A stretch of DNA of 64,000 bases from Tatumella saanichensis (GTDB lineage: Bacteria; Pseudomonadota; Gammaproteobacteria; Enterobacterales; Enterobacteriaceae): contig NZ_ATMI01000002.1 of assembly GCF_000439375.1 (NCBI RefSeq), positions 124,001 through 188,000 on the forward strand, given 5' to 3'. The translations under genes and the position numbers were made by a program. The notes beneath the pieces were generated by a model. The model had not been told where the DNA came from. It saw nothing but the letters and a program-made list of their open reading frames with translations, and did no database searches. The number at the start of each line of letters is the position of its first letter. Within the stretch, counting starts at the first letter, position 1. Positions 10,106 to 22,927 of the stretch are shown piece by piece.

Positions 10106-10711
10106 TTAACGCAGGAAGGCTGGCTGATGCTCTTCATAAGAAGAGATCGCTGTCTCATGCTGTAGCGTCAGGCCGATGCTGTCCAAGCCATTAATCATGC
10201 AGTGACGGCGGAAGCTATCGAGGGTAAACGGATAGTGTTTACCGCCAGCGATAATTTCCAGCCCTTCTAGGTCAACGGTGAATTCGATACCCGGCTGAGC
10301 CGCTACCAATTCAAACAACTCGTCGATCTGTGCTTCGTCCAGTTTTACCGGCAGTAGCTGGTTGTTAAAGCTGTTGCCATAGAAAATATCGGCAAAGCTT
10401 GGGGCGATCACCACGTGGAAACCGAAATCGGTCAGTGCCCAAGGGGCATGCTCACGGGAGGAGCCGCAACCAAAGTTTTCACGGGCCAGTAGGATGCTAG
10501 CGCCTTTGAATTCCGGCTTATTCAGTACGAATTCTGGGTTAGGCACCTGACCGGCATCGTCAAGGAAACGCCAGTCATTAAACAGATGCTGACCAAAACC
10601 AGTGCGGGTCACTTTCTGCAGGAACTGTTTCGGGATAATCGCATCGGTATCGACATTGGCCGCATCCAGCGGAGCGACAATACCGGTGTGACAGGTAAAT
10701 TTTCTGGCCAT
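10106..10711 (-). CDS. leuD: 3-isopropylmalate dehydratase small subunit
   Basis: Small subunit of isopropylmalate isomerase, which with LeuC converts 2-isopropylmalate to 3-isopropylmalate in leucine synthesis. At 201 residues it has exactly the E. coli length. The swivel-domain signatures [11 protein letters not shown] (near residue 21) and [15 protein letters not shown] (near residue 80) are intact. Last gene of leuABCD, 11 bases after leuC. Confidence 0.97.
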   Translation of the reverse strand: MARKFTCHTGIVAPLDAANVDTDAIIPKQFLQKVTRTGFGQHLFNDWRFLDDAGQVPNPEFVLNKPEFKGASILLARENFGCGSSREHAPWALTDFGFHVVIAPSFADIFYGNSFNNQLLPVKLDEAQIDELFELVAAQPGIEFTVDLEGLEIIAGGKHYPFTLDSFRRHCMINGLDSIGLTLQHETAISSYEEHQPAFLR

Positions 10712-10722
10712 GGTTAAGTTCC

Positions 10723-12123
10723 TTAATTCAGTTCACGGATGTCAGCAAAGTGACCGCTAACCGCAGCCGCGGCAGCCATTGCCGGACTGACCAGGTGGGT
10801 ACGTCCACCACGGCCCTGACGGCCTTCAAAGTTACGGTTACTGGTTGAGGCACAACGTTCACCGGCATTCAGACGGTCGTTGTTCATCGCCAGGCACATG
10901 GAACAGCCTGGCAGACGCCACTCAAAACCGGCCTCCAGGAAGATCTTATCCAGCCCCTCGTCTTCGGCTTGGGCTTTTACCGGACCAGAGCCAGGAACCA
11001 CCATCGCCACCACGCCCGGTGCCACTTTACGGCCTTGAGCAATGGCTGCGGCAGCACGCAAATCTTCGATACGGGAGTTAGTACAAGATCCGATAAACAC
11101 TTTATCAATCGCCACATCCGTCAGCTTGACGCCAGCGTCCAAGCCCATATAGGCCAACGCTTTTTCGGCAGAGGCGCGCTCAACCGGATCACTGAACGAT
11201 TGCGGAGCTGGGATCGGCTGGTTAATAGCGATAACCTGACCTGGGTTAGTGCCCCAAGTCACCTGGGGGGCGATCTCTGCCGCATCCAAGGTGACAACGC
11301 TGTCAAACACTGCATCGCTGTCCGATTTCAGCCCTTTCCAGTACTCGACGGCCTGTTCCCATTTGTCACCCTGCGGCGAGAACTGACGGTCTTTCAGGTA
11401 AGCAAAGGTGGTTTCATCCGGAGCAACCAGACCGGCTTTAGCGCCCATTTCGATCGCCATATTACACAGGGTCATACGACCTTCCATGCTCAGGGCTTCG
11501 ATAGCCGGGCCACAGAATTCGACGACGTGACCGGTACCGCCGGCGCTGCCGGTTTTACCGATAATTGCCAACACGATATCTTTGGCAGTGATGCCTGGTG
11601 CGGCATCGCCGACCACTTCGATCTTCATGGTTTTAGCACGACCCTGCTTCAGGGTCTGGGTCGCCATCACGTGTTCCACTTCTGAGGTGCCGATACCGAA
11701 CGCCAAGGCACCAAAGGCACCGTGGGTCGCGGTATGGGAGTCACCACAGACGATAGTCATACCCGGTAAAGTCATCCCTTGTTCAGGGCCGATAACATGG
11801 ACGATCCCCTGGAATGGGTGGTTCAGGTCATATAACTGTACGCCGAACTCTTCACAGTTCTTGATCAGTTCCTGCATCTGAATACGGGCCATTTCACCGG
11901 AGGCATTGATATCACGGGTCTCAGTCGAGACGTTGTGATCCATGGTGGCGAAGGTTTTTGACGGCTGACGCAGTTTACGGCCGTGGGCACGCAGGCCGTC
12001 AAAGGCCTGCGGCGAGGTGACTTCATGCACCAGGTGACGGTCGATATACAGGATCGGCGTTTCGTTAGGGGCTTCATACACGACATGGGCATCAAATAAC
12101 TTCTGATATAAGGTCTTGCTCAT
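10723..12123 (-). CDS. leuC: 3-isopropylmalate dehydratase large subunit
   Basis: Large, [4Fe-4S]-bearing subunit of isopropylmalate isomerase, 466 residues as in E. coli. The cluster ligands are visible in [10 protein letters not shown] (near residue 347) and GCSMCLAMN (near 407-410). [14 protein letters not shown], the aconitase-family substrate motif, lies near residue 127. Two bases separate its start from the leuB stop, consistent with one polycistronic leu mRNA. Confidence 0.97.
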   Translation of the reverse strand: MSKTLYQKLFDAHVVYEAPNETPILYIDRHLVHEVTSPQAFDGLRAHGRKLRQPSKTFATMDHNVSTETRDINASGEMARIQMQELIKNCEEFGVQLYDLNHPFQGIVHVIGPEQGMTLPGMTIVCGDSHTATHGAFGALAFGIGTSEVEHVMATQTLKQGRAKTMKIEVVGDAAPGITAKDIVLAIIGKTGSAGGTGHVVEFCGPAIEALSMEGRMTLCNMAIEMGAKAGLVAPDETTFAYLKDRQFSPQGDKWEQAVEYWKGLKSDSDAVFDSVVTLDAAEIAPQVTWGTNPGQVIAINQPIPAPQSFSDPVERASAEKALAYMGLDAGVKLTDVAIDKVFIGSCTNSRIEDLRAAAAIAQGRKVAPGVVAMVVPGSGPVKAQAEDEGLDKIFLEAGFEWRLPGCSMCLAMNNDRLNAGERCASTSNRNFEGRQGRGGRTHLVSPAMAAAAAVSGHFADIRELN

Positions 12124-12125
12124 TT

Positions 12126-14785
<2,660 letters not shown>

Positions 14786-14825
14786 ACCTTGTTCCTTAAC
14801 TATTTTGGCACCGGCCTGCGGATAT

Positions 14826-14856
14826 AAAAAAACCCGCGCTTCGGCGCGGGTTTTTC
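14826..14856 (-). terminator. leu operon attenuator terminator
   Basis: On the minus strand CCCGCGC-CGAA-GCGCGGG is followed directly by seven T. It sits between leuL and leuA, where ribosome stalling on leucine codons of leuL decides whether this stem forms. Confidence 0.93.
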
Positions 14857-14872
14857 TGTTTTCAGGCCCGAA

Positions 14873-14956
14873 TCATTTTTTAATTCCGCCCACCAGACTA
14901 CCGCGCAAATTTAATGCGAGAAGGAGTAGTGCTGATAGGCGGATAAAACGAATCAT
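14873..14956 (-). CDS. leuL: leu operon leader peptide
   Basis: A 27-codon ORF starting MIRFIRLSALLLLALNLRG, equivalent to E. coli LeuL (28 residues). Eight of its codons are leucine, with a run of four in tandem (CTA CTC CTT CTC) and a further CTA just before. It lies 16 bases upstream of the attenuator stem, the classical arrangement in which scarcity of charged leucyl-tRNA stalls the ribosome and prevents termination. It is too short for standard gene calling and was found by reading the minus strand ahead of leuA. Confidence 0.9.
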   Translation of the reverse strand: MIRFIRLSALLLLALNLRGSLVGGIKK

Positions 14957-14987
14957 TTGTCAGACCCTTAAAATAAGTATGTGTATA

Positions 14988-15016
14988 TTGGTACTGGAAA
15001 GCGGATGGGATGTCAA
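14988..15016 (-). promoter_or_regulatory. probable leu operon promoter
   Basis: On the minus strand TTGACA (15011-15016) is followed after 17 bases by TACCAA (14988-14993). The -35 element and the following TCC resemble the E. coli leu promoter, whose -10 element is also poor. It lies about 30 bases upstream of leuL. Confidence 0.5.
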
Positions 15017-15677
15017 CCTTCCGTAGTGGATTATCCTGTTTTTATAAAAGTGGAATCTTCTGCCATTTGTCCTGTAAAAAGTGCTCTGTCATGTCCAATG
15101 GTAGACACGGAGGAAAAGCCGAAAGGATTGAGGCGAGTGTAGGGGAGGGTTATCCATCTATCGTAATGATTTTTAATTGATTTTTATTTTCTCGAGGCAG
15201 CATTACCCCCCTATTTACCTCTATGTTAATAGAGAAATATAGTGGGTTACTGCTAATTTTTGGAGAATGATGTTAGGACATGGTGGATATGCCGTACAGG
15301 GAACCAAAAATAGCACGGGAATAAAAATCATAAACTCAACATTACACTGTTATTTATCATGAATGCAGAATATTCAGCTAATAACTATTGGCCTTTCGTT
15401 ATTATTCCGACGCGGTAATCCATGATCGTAGTAGCTTTTATTTATTAATTTCCTATTTACCTCTCTGGCAGGTTTGCCTGACATGATTTCTGCGGTTATG
15501 TTAACCGGATGAAATGCAGACATTCACCGTCAACCGGTGCCAATTAAGGGTGTCGTAGAAACTTTCATGCTCTGAATTCAGAGATAAAACAGGTTTTTAC
15601 CGAGAAACTTATCTGTTGCGGAAGTCGGTCTTTTGTCAGTCTTGTGGAGCCGTGAAGTCAGTAGCCTGGAGGAAAGA
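15017..15677. other. long AT-rich intergenic region upstream of ilvI, no leuO
   Basis: About 660 bases without any credible coding frame. In E. coli the LysR-type regulator gene leuO occupies this position; no trace of it is visible. The region is AT-rich in its middle, as expected for a Lrp/H-NS-bound ilvIH control region. It contains a 12-base direct repeat (CTATTTACCTCT at 15211-15222 and 15453-15464), a small CACCG/CGGTG hairpin near 15525-15540 and a perfect 14-base palindrome at 15570-15583. I cannot place the ilvI promoter with confidence. Confidence 0.6.
15570..15583. repeat. 14-base perfect palindrome upstream of ilvI
   Basis: CTCTGAATTCAGAG is fully self-complementary and lies 95 bases before the ilvI start codon. 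It could be an operator or a leader stem; nothing in the sequence decides between them. Confidence 0.5.
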
Positions 15678-17399
15678 ATGGAGATGTTGTCAGGGGCCGA
15701 GATGGTCGTCAGGTCATTAATTGATCAGGGAATAAAGCAGGTATTTGGTTATCCCGGTGGGGCGGTGCTCGATATTTATGATGCCCTGCAGACCGTTGGC
15801 GGTGTTGACCATATCTTAGTTCGTCATGAGCAGGCTGCGGTGCATATGGCTGATGCTCTGGCCCGTGCCACCGGGGAAACTGGCGTGGTATTGGTGACTT
15901 CCGGACCAGGGGCCACCAATGCCATCACCGGTATTGCCACCGCTTATATGGATTCTATCCCGATGGTGGTGCTCTCCGGGCAGGTGGCGTCTTCTCTTAT
16001 CGGCAGTGATGCGTTCCAGGAATGCGATATGGTCGGGATTTCGCGGCCAATTGTGAAGCACAGCTTCCTTGTGAAAAAAGCGGAAGATATTCCGGAAACC
16101 ATTAAGAAAGCATTTTGGCTGGCTGCCTCTGGCCGTCCTGGACCGGTGGTGATCGATCTGCCGAAAGATGCGCTTAATCCGGCCGCTAAATTCCCGTATA
16201 GCTGGCCCGAACAGGTTTCTATGCGTTCCTATAATCCAACCACACAGGGACACCGCGGGCAGATTAAACGGGCTATCCAGATGCTGACTTCCGCTGAACG
16301 TCCGGTGATCTATGCCGGTGGTGGGGTGATCACTGCCGGAGCGGAAAAAGCGCTGATCCAATTAGCCGAAGTGTTAAATATTCCGGTTACCACTACTCTG
16401 ATGGGACTGGGGGCTTTTCCCGGCACCCATCCGCAGAGTGTCGGGATGCTGGGGATGCACGGCACTTATGAAGCCAACATGACCATGCATTCCGCAGATG
16501 TCATCTTTGCCGTTGGTGTCCGTTTTGATGATCGTACTACCAATAACTTGGAAAAATATTGCCCAGGCGCGTCAGTGATCCATATCGATATTGATCCAAC
16601 CTCAATTTCTAAAACGGTAATGGCTGATATTCCTGTGGTTGGCGATGCGGCTCAGGTGCTGACGCAGATGCTGGAATTGCTGCCAGCGGATAACGACAGT
16701 GCTGAAAAACATGCAGATTGGTGGCAGCAAATCACCCAGTGGCGTGCCCGCAACTGTCTGGCATTTGATACTCAGTCCGAGACGATTAAACCTCAGGCGG
16801 CCATTGATGCCCTATGGCGGTTGACCGGTGGAGATGCTTACGTGACCTCGGATGTCGGCCAGCACCAGATGTTTACTGCGCTGCATTACCGGTTTAATGA
16901 ATCCCGTCATTGGATCAATTCTGGTGGCCTCGGCACTATGGGCTTTGGTCTGCCAGCAGCTTTAGGGGTGAAGTTGGCGATCCCTGAGGCTACCGTGGTC
17001 TGTGTGACCGGTGATGGCAGTATTCAAATGAACATTCAGGAGTTGTCCACCGCCTCGCAGTATAATTTGCCGGTGCTGATCCTTAACCTAAACAATGGCT
17101 ATCTGGGGATGGTGAAACAGTGGCAGGATATGATTTACTCCGGCCGTCATTCACAGTCCTATATGGAATCACTGCCTGATTTTGTCCGCTTGGCTGAGGC
17201 TTATGGTCATGTCGGTATGGTGATCGACAAACCTGAAGAGCTGGATGAGAAGATGGCCGAGGCACTGGCGCTGGTACGCAGCGGTCGTTTGGTGTTCTTG
17301 GATGTACGGGTCGATGGCAGTGAGCATGTCTACCCGATGCTGGTGCGCGGTGGCGGTATGAATGATATGTGGTTGAGCAAAACGGAGAGGACGGAATAA
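15678..17399 (+). CDS. ilvI: acetolactate synthase III large subunit
   Basis: Catalytic subunit of acetohydroxyacid synthase III, the first common step in valine, leucine and isoleucine synthesis. The ATG at 15678 is preceded by GGAGGAAAGA and starts [18 protein letters not shown], as in E. coli; the open frame extends 15 codons further without similarity. 573 residues (574 in E. coli). The catalytic glutamate lies in VRHEQAAVH near residue 50, and the TPP motif [14 protein letters not shown] is near residue 440. Just after it the usual NNRYLGMV reads NNGYLGMV, an unusual Arg-to-Gly change. Overlaps ilvH by one base (TAATG). Confidence 0.96.
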   Translation: MEMLSGAEMVVRSLIDQGIKQVFGYPGGAVLDIYDALQTVGGVDHILVRHEQAAVHMADALARATGETGVVLVTSGPGATNAITGIATAYMDSIPMVVLSGQVASSLIGSDAFQECDMVGISRPIVKHSFLVKKAEDIPETIKKAFWLAASGRPGPVVIDLPKDALNPAAKFPYSWPEQVSMRSYNPTTQGHRGQIKRAIQMLTSAERPVIYAGGGVITAGAEKALIQLAEVLNIPVTTTLMGLGAFPGTHPQSVGMLGMHGTYEANMTMHSADVIFAVGVRFDDRTTNNLEKYCPGASVIHIDIDPTSISKTVMADIPVVGDAAQVLTQMLELLPADNDSAEKHADWWQQITQWRARNCLAFDTQSETIKPQAAIDALWRLTGGDAYVTSDVGQHQMFTALHYRFNESRHWINSGGLGTMGFGLPAALGVKLAIPEATVVCVTGDGSIQMNIQELSTASQYNLPVLILNLNNGYLGMVKQWQDMIYSGRHSQSYMESLPDFVRLAEAYGHVGMVIDKPEELDEKMAEALALVRSGRLVFLDVRVDGSEHVYPMLVRGGGMNDMWLSKTERTE

Positions 17400-17890
17400 T
17401 GCGCCGTATTTTATCGGTATTACTTGAGAATGAATCCGGTGCCTTATCGCGTGTAGTTGGCCTGTTTTCACAGCGCGGCTATAACATTGAAAGCCTGACG
17501 GTGGCACCGACCGAGGATCCGACGCTATCGCGAATGACCATTCAAACGGTCGGCGATGAAAAAGTGCTGGAGCAAATCGAAAAACAGCTGCATAAGCTGG
17601 TGGATGTGTTGCGGGTCAGTGAACTGGGGCAGGCGGCGTTTGTTGAACGTGAGATTATGCTGGTCAAAGTGAAAGCGGAAGGTCAGCTACGGGATGAAGT
17701 AAAACGCTGCGCGGATATTTTCCGTGGTCATATTATCGATGTGACCGCCACCCTGTACACCGTACAGTTAGCAGGCCCTAGCGATAAACTGGATGCGTTT
17801 CTGAATACCTTACGTGGCGTGACTGAAATTGTGGAAGTGGTACGTTCTGGTGTGGTGGGTGTTTCTCGCGGCGAGCGCACTATCGGTTGA
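17399..17890 (+). CDS. ilvH: acetolactate synthase III regulatory subunit
   Basis: Small subunit of AHAS III; its N-terminal ACT domain binds valine and confers feedback inhibition on IlvI. 163 residues, identical in length to E. coli IlvH. The start [20 protein letters not shown] is the typical ACT beginning, and [15 protein letters not shown] follows. The ATG shares a base with the ilvI stop codon, indicating translational coupling. Confidence 0.97.
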   Translation: MRRILSVLLENESGALSRVVGLFSQRGYNIESLTVAPTEDPTLSRMTIQTVGDEKVLEQIEKQLHKLVDVLRVSELGQAAFVEREIMLVKVKAEGQLRDEVKRCADIFRGHIIDVTATLYTVQLAGPSDKLDAFLNTLRGVTEIVEVVRSGVVGVSRGERTIG

Positions 17891-17926
17891 TTTGCGATAG
17901 GGCGTGGTCACCGAGTGCTATTGGCA

Positions 17927-17954
17927 GGGCCTGGGAAACCGGGCCCTTTGTTTT
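17927..17954 (+). terminator. ilvIH terminator
   Basis: GGGCCTGG-GAAA-CCGGGCCC, an 8-bp stem with one wobble pair, followed by TTTGTTTT. It lies 37 bases after the ilvH stop. Confidence 0.85.
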
Positions 17955-18049
17955 GCTCACGATTTAGGCGAAAAACAGTTGCTCAGCAGGGGGAACTGGA
18001 GTTAGATAGCCGCATTGACCTCGCAGAGGCGGTGAAGGAAGAGGTGAGT

Positions 18050-19063
18050 GTGAAACTGGATGAAATTGCCCGTCTGGCAGGGGTTTCGCGAACAACCGCG
18101 AGTTATGTCATCAACGGTAAGGCTCGGCAATATCGTGTCAGCGAAAAAACCGTGGAAAAAGTCATGGCGGTGGTCAAAGAACATAATTATCAGCCCAATG
18201 CTGTAGCCGCCGGTTTACGCGCAGGCCGAACTCGCTCCATCGGTCTGGTGATCCCTGATCTGGAAAATACCAGCTATACCCGCATTGCGAAATACCTCGA
18301 GCGTCAGGCCAGACAACGCGGTTATCAGTTGCTGATCGCCTGCTCTGAGGACCAGCCTGATAACGAAATTCGCTGTATCGAACATCTGTTGCAGCGTCAA
18401 GTGGATGCGCTAATTGTCTCGACCTCACTGCCGCCGGAGCACCCGTTCTACCAGCATCGTGCCAGAGAGGCGTTGCCGGTGATTGCCTTGGATCGTGCCC
18501 TTAACAGTGAGCAGTTTATCAGTGTGGTCGGGGCTGATCGTGAAGATGCTTTTTCGTTGGGCAGTGAACTGCGTCAACAGCCCATTGATAGTGTTTTGTT
18601 TTTTGGGGCTTTACCTGAGCTGTCAGTGAGCTTCCAGCGTGAGCAGGGCTTCCGCGAGGCTTGGAACGACGATGGGCGGCCAGTCGCTTTTCTCTACAGC
18701 AATAGTTTTGAACGCAGTGTCGCTGCGGAGACTTTCGTCCGTTATCTACAGCAGCAGCCGTTGCCACAGGCGCTGTTTACCACCTCTTTTTCGCTGTTGC
18801 AGGGCATTATGGATGCCTGGCTACAAGTCAATGGCCAATTACCCACTGGCGTCTCAATAGCCACCTTCGGCGATAACGAGTTCTTGGATTTTCTGGACTG
18901 TCCGGTGTGGTCTGCTGGTCAGCGACATCGGGATATTGCCGAAAGGGTGTTAGAACTGGTGCTCGCAAGTTTGGAAACACCGGAAAAAGCCCGCCCTGGG
19001 CTGACCCGTATCCGTCGTCATCTTTACCGGCGGGGGATCTCTGGTCGTCGCCCGCTACGCTAA
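18050..19063 (+). CDS. cra: catabolite repressor/activator Cra (FruR)
   Basis: LacI-family regulator that senses fructose-1-phosphate and controls glycolytic and gluconeogenic genes. The GTG at 18050 starts [20 protein letters not shown], the DNA-binding helix-turn-helix of Cra; the frame is open further upstream, but that part falls on the ilvIH terminator. 337 residues (334 in E. coli). The ligand-binding domain carries [20 protein letters not shown] and [18 protein letters not shown]. The middle part (residues about 165-260) is more divergent than the rest. Confidence 0.95.
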   Translation: MKLDEIARLAGVSRTTASYVINGKARQYRVSEKTVEKVMAVVKEHNYQPNAVAAGLRAGRTRSIGLVIPDLENTSYTRIAKYLERQARQRGYQLLIACSEDQPDNEIRCIEHLLQRQVDALIVSTSLPPEHPFYQHRAREALPVIALDRALNSEQFISVVGADREDAFSLGSELRQQPIDSVLFFGALPELSVSFQREQGFREAWNDDGRPVAFLYSNSFERSVAAETFVRYLQQQPLPQALFTTSFSLLQGIMDAWLQVNGQLPTGVSIATFGDNEFLDFLDCPVWSAGQRHRDIAERVLELVLASLETPEKARPGLTRIRRHLYRRGISGRRPLR

Positions 19064-19336
19064 CGCTAGCGCATTACTGCCGTATTGATCATCATTACGG
19101 CGGATTATGCGGACAGCACTTCAGAAATTCCTTAAAGTGCTACCGCTGGACATATTGCCTGAAGTTAACCATTCTGCCGTTTTTCACCGTTGTCTTTGGC
19201 TCCTTCCTGACTGTGTTGTTAAATTTCTGTATTTATTCATCAGCTTAATCCTGAGTGCGGGGAATATTCTTATCTTTATCCCTGTCATCCCCTGAATTTG
19301 CCGCAGGAAATAATGTCGTTACGCGACCGTTGTCGC
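19064..19336. other. intergenic region cra-mraZ, no gene
   Basis: No credible coding frame. Just after cra there is a stem GCCGTA/TACGGC (19079-19084 and 19096-19101) that could mark the cra mRNA end, although no T-run follows. The rest holds nothing I recognise before the mra promoter. Confidence 0.5.
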
Positions 19337-19366
19337 TTGACAAGGATTTCGTCCGCTCCGTACACT
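19337..19366 (+). promoter_or_regulatory. mra/dcw cluster promoter
   Basis: A perfect -35 TTGACA (19337-19342) is followed after 18 bases by TACACT (19361-19366). Its position about 65 bases ahead of mraZ and directly before the MraZ repeats fits the main dcw promoter of enterobacteria. Confidence 0.7.
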
Positions 19367-19372
19367 CATTCG

Positions 19373-19397
19373 GTGGTAAAATGTGGGATAAAGTGGT
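19373..19397 (+). promoter_or_regulatory. MraZ operator, three direct repeats
   Basis: GTGGT, GTGGG and GTGGT occur at 19373, 19383 and 19393, exactly ten bases apart with five-base AT-rich spacers. This is the known MraZ recognition pattern (TGGGN5-type repeats) and covers the expected transcription start, so MraZ would repress its own operon. Confidence 0.8.
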
Positions 19398-19427
19398 GAA
19401 ACAGGTTAACTGAGAGGAAACACAGTT

Positions 19428-19883
19428 ATGTTTCGCGGGGCAACGCAGCTAAACCTCGATGTAAAAGGACGGATAGCGATCCCTACTCGCTATCGTGACG
19501 TCCTCATAGGGGAATCGCAAGGGCAAATGGTCTGTACCATCGACCTTCATCAGCCCTGCCTGCTGCTTTATACCTTACCGGAGTGGGAAGTGATTGAGCG
19601 AAAATTATCGCGACTTTCCACCATGAATCCGGCAGAACGCAGGGTTCAGCGCCTACTGTTAGGACATGCCAGCGAATGCCAGATGGACAGTGCAGGGCGC
19701 CTATTGCTTGCCAGTACCCTCAGACAGCACGCCGGTTTACAGAAAGAAATTATGCTGGTCGGTCAGTTCAATAAGTTTGAACTGTGGGATGAACAGGCCT
19801 GGTATCAACAAATCAGGGAAGATATCGAATCAGAAACCGCTCACAGCGAACTCTCTGAGCGGTTGCAGGACCTATCGCTATAG
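19428..19883 (+). CDS. mraZ: transcriptional regulator MraZ
   Basis: Ring-forming AbrB-like DNA-binding protein that autoregulates the dcw cluster. 151 residues (152 in E. coli), starting [20 protein letters not shown], with two MraZ repeats each bearing the DxKGRxxxP / DSAGRLLLP-type motif; the second reads [10 protein letters not shown] near residue 86. A GAGAGGAAAC ribosome-binding site precedes the ATG. First gene of the cluster. Confidence 0.97.
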   Translation: MFRGATQLNLDVKGRIAIPTRYRDVLIGESQGQMVCTIDLHQPCLLLYTLPEWEVIERKLSRLSTMNPAERRVQRLLLGHASECQMDSAGRLLLASTLRQHAGLQKEIMLVGQFNKFELWDEQAWYQQIREDIESETAHSELSERLQDLSL

Positions 19884-19886
19884 CCT

Positions 19887-20828
19887 ATGTCGGAAAATTT
19901 TAAGCACACTACCGTGCTGCTCGATGAAGCAGTGAACGGACTCAACCTCCAGCCGGACGGTATCTATATCGACGGTACTTTCGGCCGGGGAGGGCATTCC
20001 CGCCTTATTCTCTCACAGTTAGGAGAGCACGGGCGGCTGATCGCCATCGATAGGGATCCGCAGGCGATTGCGGCGGCGGCAGAAATCGCCGATCCGCGCT
20101 TTTCGATTATTCACGGACCTTTTTCCGGTCTGGAAGAGTATGTCGATTCCTTGGGATTAAGAGGTAAAATTAACGGTATTTTGCTGGATTTAGGGGTTTC
20201 ATCACCGCAACTGGATGATGCAGAACGCGGTTTCTCCTTTATGCGTGACGGGCCTCTGGATATGCGTATGGATCCGACCCGTGGTCAGTCAGCTGCGGAG
20301 TGGCTGATGCAGGCAGAAGAGCAGGATATTGCTTTTGTACTGAAAGCCTATGGTGAAGAGCGTTTTGCGAAACGGATTGCCCGCGCCATCGTTGAGCGCA
20401 ACCGAGAGCAGCCAATGACCCGGACCAAAGAACTGGCGGAGGTGATTTATCACGCCACGCCAGTTAAAGATAAGTTTAAACACCCTGCAACCCGCAGTTT
20501 CCAAGCAATCCGTATCTGGGTCAACAGTGAACTGGATGAGATTGCCCAGGCATTGAAAGGGGCTATGGATGTGTTGGCGCCGGAAGGGCGTTTATCGGTG
20601 ATCAGTTTCCATTCGTTGGAAGATCGACTAGTGAAACGCTTTATGCGTGATCAGAGTCGCGGTGCACAGGTGCCGTCTGGATTACCGCTGACCGAAGCAC
20701 AACTGAAAGCCCTCGGTGGGCGGGAACTGAAAACCCTCGGCAAACTGGTGCCCGGGGAGCGTGAAGTGGCCGATAACCCGCGAGCACGCAGTTCGGTGCT
20801 ACGTATTGCACAGAGGAACCCAGAATGA
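19887..20828 (+). CDS. rsmH: 16S rRNA m4C1402 methyltransferase
   Basis: SAM-dependent N4-methyltransferase acting on C1402 of 16S rRNA (formerly MraW). 313 residues, as in E. coli. [13 protein letters not shown] at the N-terminus, the SAM-binding [11 protein letters not shown] near residue 32 and [20 protein letters not shown] near residue 105 are family signatures. Its stop codon overlaps the ftsL start (ATGA). Confidence 0.97.
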   Translation: MSENFKHTTVLLDEAVNGLNLQPDGIYIDGTFGRGGHSRLILSQLGEHGRLIAIDRDPQAIAAAAEIADPRFSIIHGPFSGLEEYVDSLGLRGKINGILLDLGVSSPQLDDAERGFSFMRDGPLDMRMDPTRGQSAAEWLMQAEEQDIAFVLKAYGEERFAKRIARAIVERNREQPMTRTKELAEVIYHATPVKDKFKHPATRSFQAIRIWVNSELDEIAQALKGAMDVLAPEGRLSVISFHSLEDRLVKRFMRDQSRGAQVPSGLPLTEAQLKALGGRELKTLGKLVPGEREVADNPRARSSVLRIAQRNPE

Positions 20829-21145
20829 TCAGCAATGAACGTCACAGTCTGCCGGGGATCATCGGCGGGGATCTGTTACGTCACGGTAAATTACCGCTGA
20901 TCCTACTGGTTGCGGTATTAGTCTCGGCCATTATGGTGGTGATCACTACCCATAAAACCCGCCTGCTAACAGCACAGCGGGAACAGATGGTGCTGGAAAA
21001 AGATTCTCTGGATATCGAATGGCGTAACCTGATCCTTGAGGAAAATGCCCTCGGTGATCACAGCCGTGTCGAGCGACTGGCCATTGAGAAGCTTCATATG
21101 CAGCACGTTGATCCTTCACAGGAAAATATCGTGGTACAACCTTAG
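20825..21145 (+). CDS. ftsL: cell division protein FtsL
   Basis: Small bitopic division protein that forms the FtsQLB complex and activates FtsWI. 106 residues; E. coli FtsL has 121, the difference being in the cytoplasmic N-terminus. A short basic N-terminus is followed by one membrane segment ([18 protein letters not shown]) and a periplasmic coiled coil rich in heptad hydrophobics ([18 protein letters not shown]). Located between rsmH and ftsI as in other enterobacteria. Confidence 0.94.
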   Translation: MISNERHSLPGIIGGDLLRHGKLPLILLVAVLVSAIMVVITTHKTRLLTAQREQMVLEKDSLDIEWRNLILEENALGDHSRVERLAIEKLHMQHVDPSQENIVVQP

Positions 21146-21160
21146 GGACGAAATGACTGA

Positions 21161-22927
21161 ATGAGCAGCGCGAAAAAAACGCTGAAATCGGGAAAACGGG
21201 AAAATAAGGCCAGCTTTGTCAGCTGGCGTTTTGCGTTGCTCTGTCTGGGGATCTTGGCTGCACTGGTTGGACTGATCTCGCGAGTCGGTTATCTACAGGT
21301 GTTGAACCCTGATCGTCTGGTGAAAGAGGGAGATGCCCGTTCATTGCGAGTGCAGGCGGTGCCCGCCTCGCGGGGTATGATCACCGATAGGACCGGTCGC
21401 CCTCTGGCAGTCAGTGTGCCGGTGAATGCGGTGTGGGTCGACCCTAAGGTTTTGAATGAAAAAGGCGGGGTCACCCAAGACGGTCGCTGGCAGGCGCTGG
21501 CCGATGCCCTCTCTCTCACACTGCCACAGCTTAAAGCGCAGATCGATGCCAAACCCGATGGTCGTTTCACCTATCTTGCCCGACAGATTAATCCGTCTGT
21601 TGGCGCCTACATCAAACAGTTGAAATTACCTGGCGTCTATCTGCGTGAGGAATCACGTCGTTACTATTCAGCGGGCCAGGTGACGGCACATTTGATCGGT
21701 TTTACCAATATCGACGGTGTCGGGATTGAAGGGGTTGAGAAAAGTTTCAATCAGTGGCTGACCGGTCAACCTGGCGAGCGCACGGTGCGGAAGGATCGTC
21801 AGGGAAGAGTAATTGAAGATATTTCTTCAAAAGATAGCCAGGCTGCTCATAATCTGACCTTGAGTATTGACGAGCGTCTGCAGGCCCAGGTGTACCGTGA
21901 ACTCAATAATGCCGTCGCCTTTAACAAGGCTGAATCAGGTACTGCCGTGCTGGTGGATGTCAATACCGGTGAAGTCTTGGCCATGGCCAATAGCCCAGCC
22001 TATAACCCGAATAATCTCAATAATCTTTCCAAAGATGCGGTACGTAACCGTGCTATCACCGATATCTTTGAGCCTGGTTCAACGGTTAAACCGATGGTGG
22101 TGATGACCGCATTGCAACGGGGAGTGGTTCGTGAAGGCAGTGTGATTAATACCGTGCCTTACCGTATCAACGGCCATGAGATCAAAGATGTGGCTCGCTA
22201 TAACGAACTGACGCTGACCGGGGTATTACAGAAATCGAGTAACGTCGGGGTCTCGCGTCTGGCGCTAGCGATGCCCTCCTCTGCCTTGGTGGATACCTAT
22301 TCCCGTTTTGGTCTCGGCAAACCGACCAACCTTGGTCTGATCGGTGAGAGCAGCGGCCTTTACCCGAATAAACAACGCTGGTCCGATATCGAGCGGGCGA
22401 CCTTCTCATTTGGTTATGGCTTGATGGTTACGCCGCTACAACTGGCCCGTGTCTATGCGACCATCGGCAGCTATGGTATCGCGCGCCCGTTATCGATCAC
22501 TAAAGTGGATCCGCCGGTGGCCGGTCAGCGTGTCTTCCCTGAAGCGACGGTGAAAACAGTGCTGCATATGATGGAAAGTGTGGCCCTACCGGGCGGCGGC
22601 GGTGTGAAAGCGGCCATTAAGGGCTACCGGATTGCGATTAAAACCGGTACCGCCAAGAAAGTAGGCCCGGATGGACGCTATATCAACAAATATATTGCTT
22701 ACACGGCTGGGGTCGCGCCTGCTAGCCATCCGCGCTTTGCGCTGGTGGTGGTAATTAACGACCCACAGGCCGGTAAATATTATGGTGGTGCCGTGTCTGC
22801 GCCAGTGTTCGGTGCCATCATGGGCGGCGTTTTACGTACCATGAACATTGAGCCAGATGCACTGCCTACCAACGATAAAAGTGATTTAGTGGTTAATAAA
22901 AATGAGGATCTCAGTGACAGATCGTAA
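21161..22927 (+). CDS. ftsI: septal peptidoglycan transpeptidase PBP3
   Basis: Division-specific class B penicillin-binding protein, 588 residues as in E. coli. A single membrane anchor (residues about 20-40) precedes the pedestal domain. The transpeptidase motifs are present: SxxK in EPGSTVKPM near residue 307, SxN in KSSNVG near 359 and KTG in [10 protein letters not shown] near 494. It works with FtsW in septal synthesis. Its end overlaps the start of murE. Confidence 0.97.
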   Translation: MSSAKKTLKSGKRENKASFVSWRFALLCLGILAALVGLISRVGYLQVLNPDRLVKEGDARSLRVQAVPASRGMITDRTGRPLAVSVPVNAVWVDPKVLNEKGGVTQDGRWQALADALSLTLPQLKAQIDAKPDGRFTYLARQINPSVGAYIKQLKLPGVYLREESRRYYSAGQVTAHLIGFTNIDGVGIEGVEKSFNQWLTGQPGERTVRKDRQGRVIEDISSKDSQAAHNLTLSIDERLQAQVYRELNNAVAFNKAESGTAVLVDVNTGEVLAMANSPAYNPNNLNNLSKDAVRNRAITDIFEPGSTVKPMVVMTALQRGVVREGSVINTVPYRINGHEIKDVARYNELTLTGVLQKSSNVGVSRLALAMPSSALVDTYSRFGLGKPTNLGLIGESSGLYPNKQRWSDIERATFSFGYGLMVTPLQLARVYATIGSYGIARPLSITKVDPPVAGQRVFPEATVKTVLHMMESVALPGGGGVKAAIKGYRIAIKTGTAKKVGPDGRYINKYIAYTAGVAPASHPRFALVVVINDPQAGKYYGGAVSAPVFGAIMGGVLRTMNIEPDALPTNDKSDLVVNKNEDLSDRS

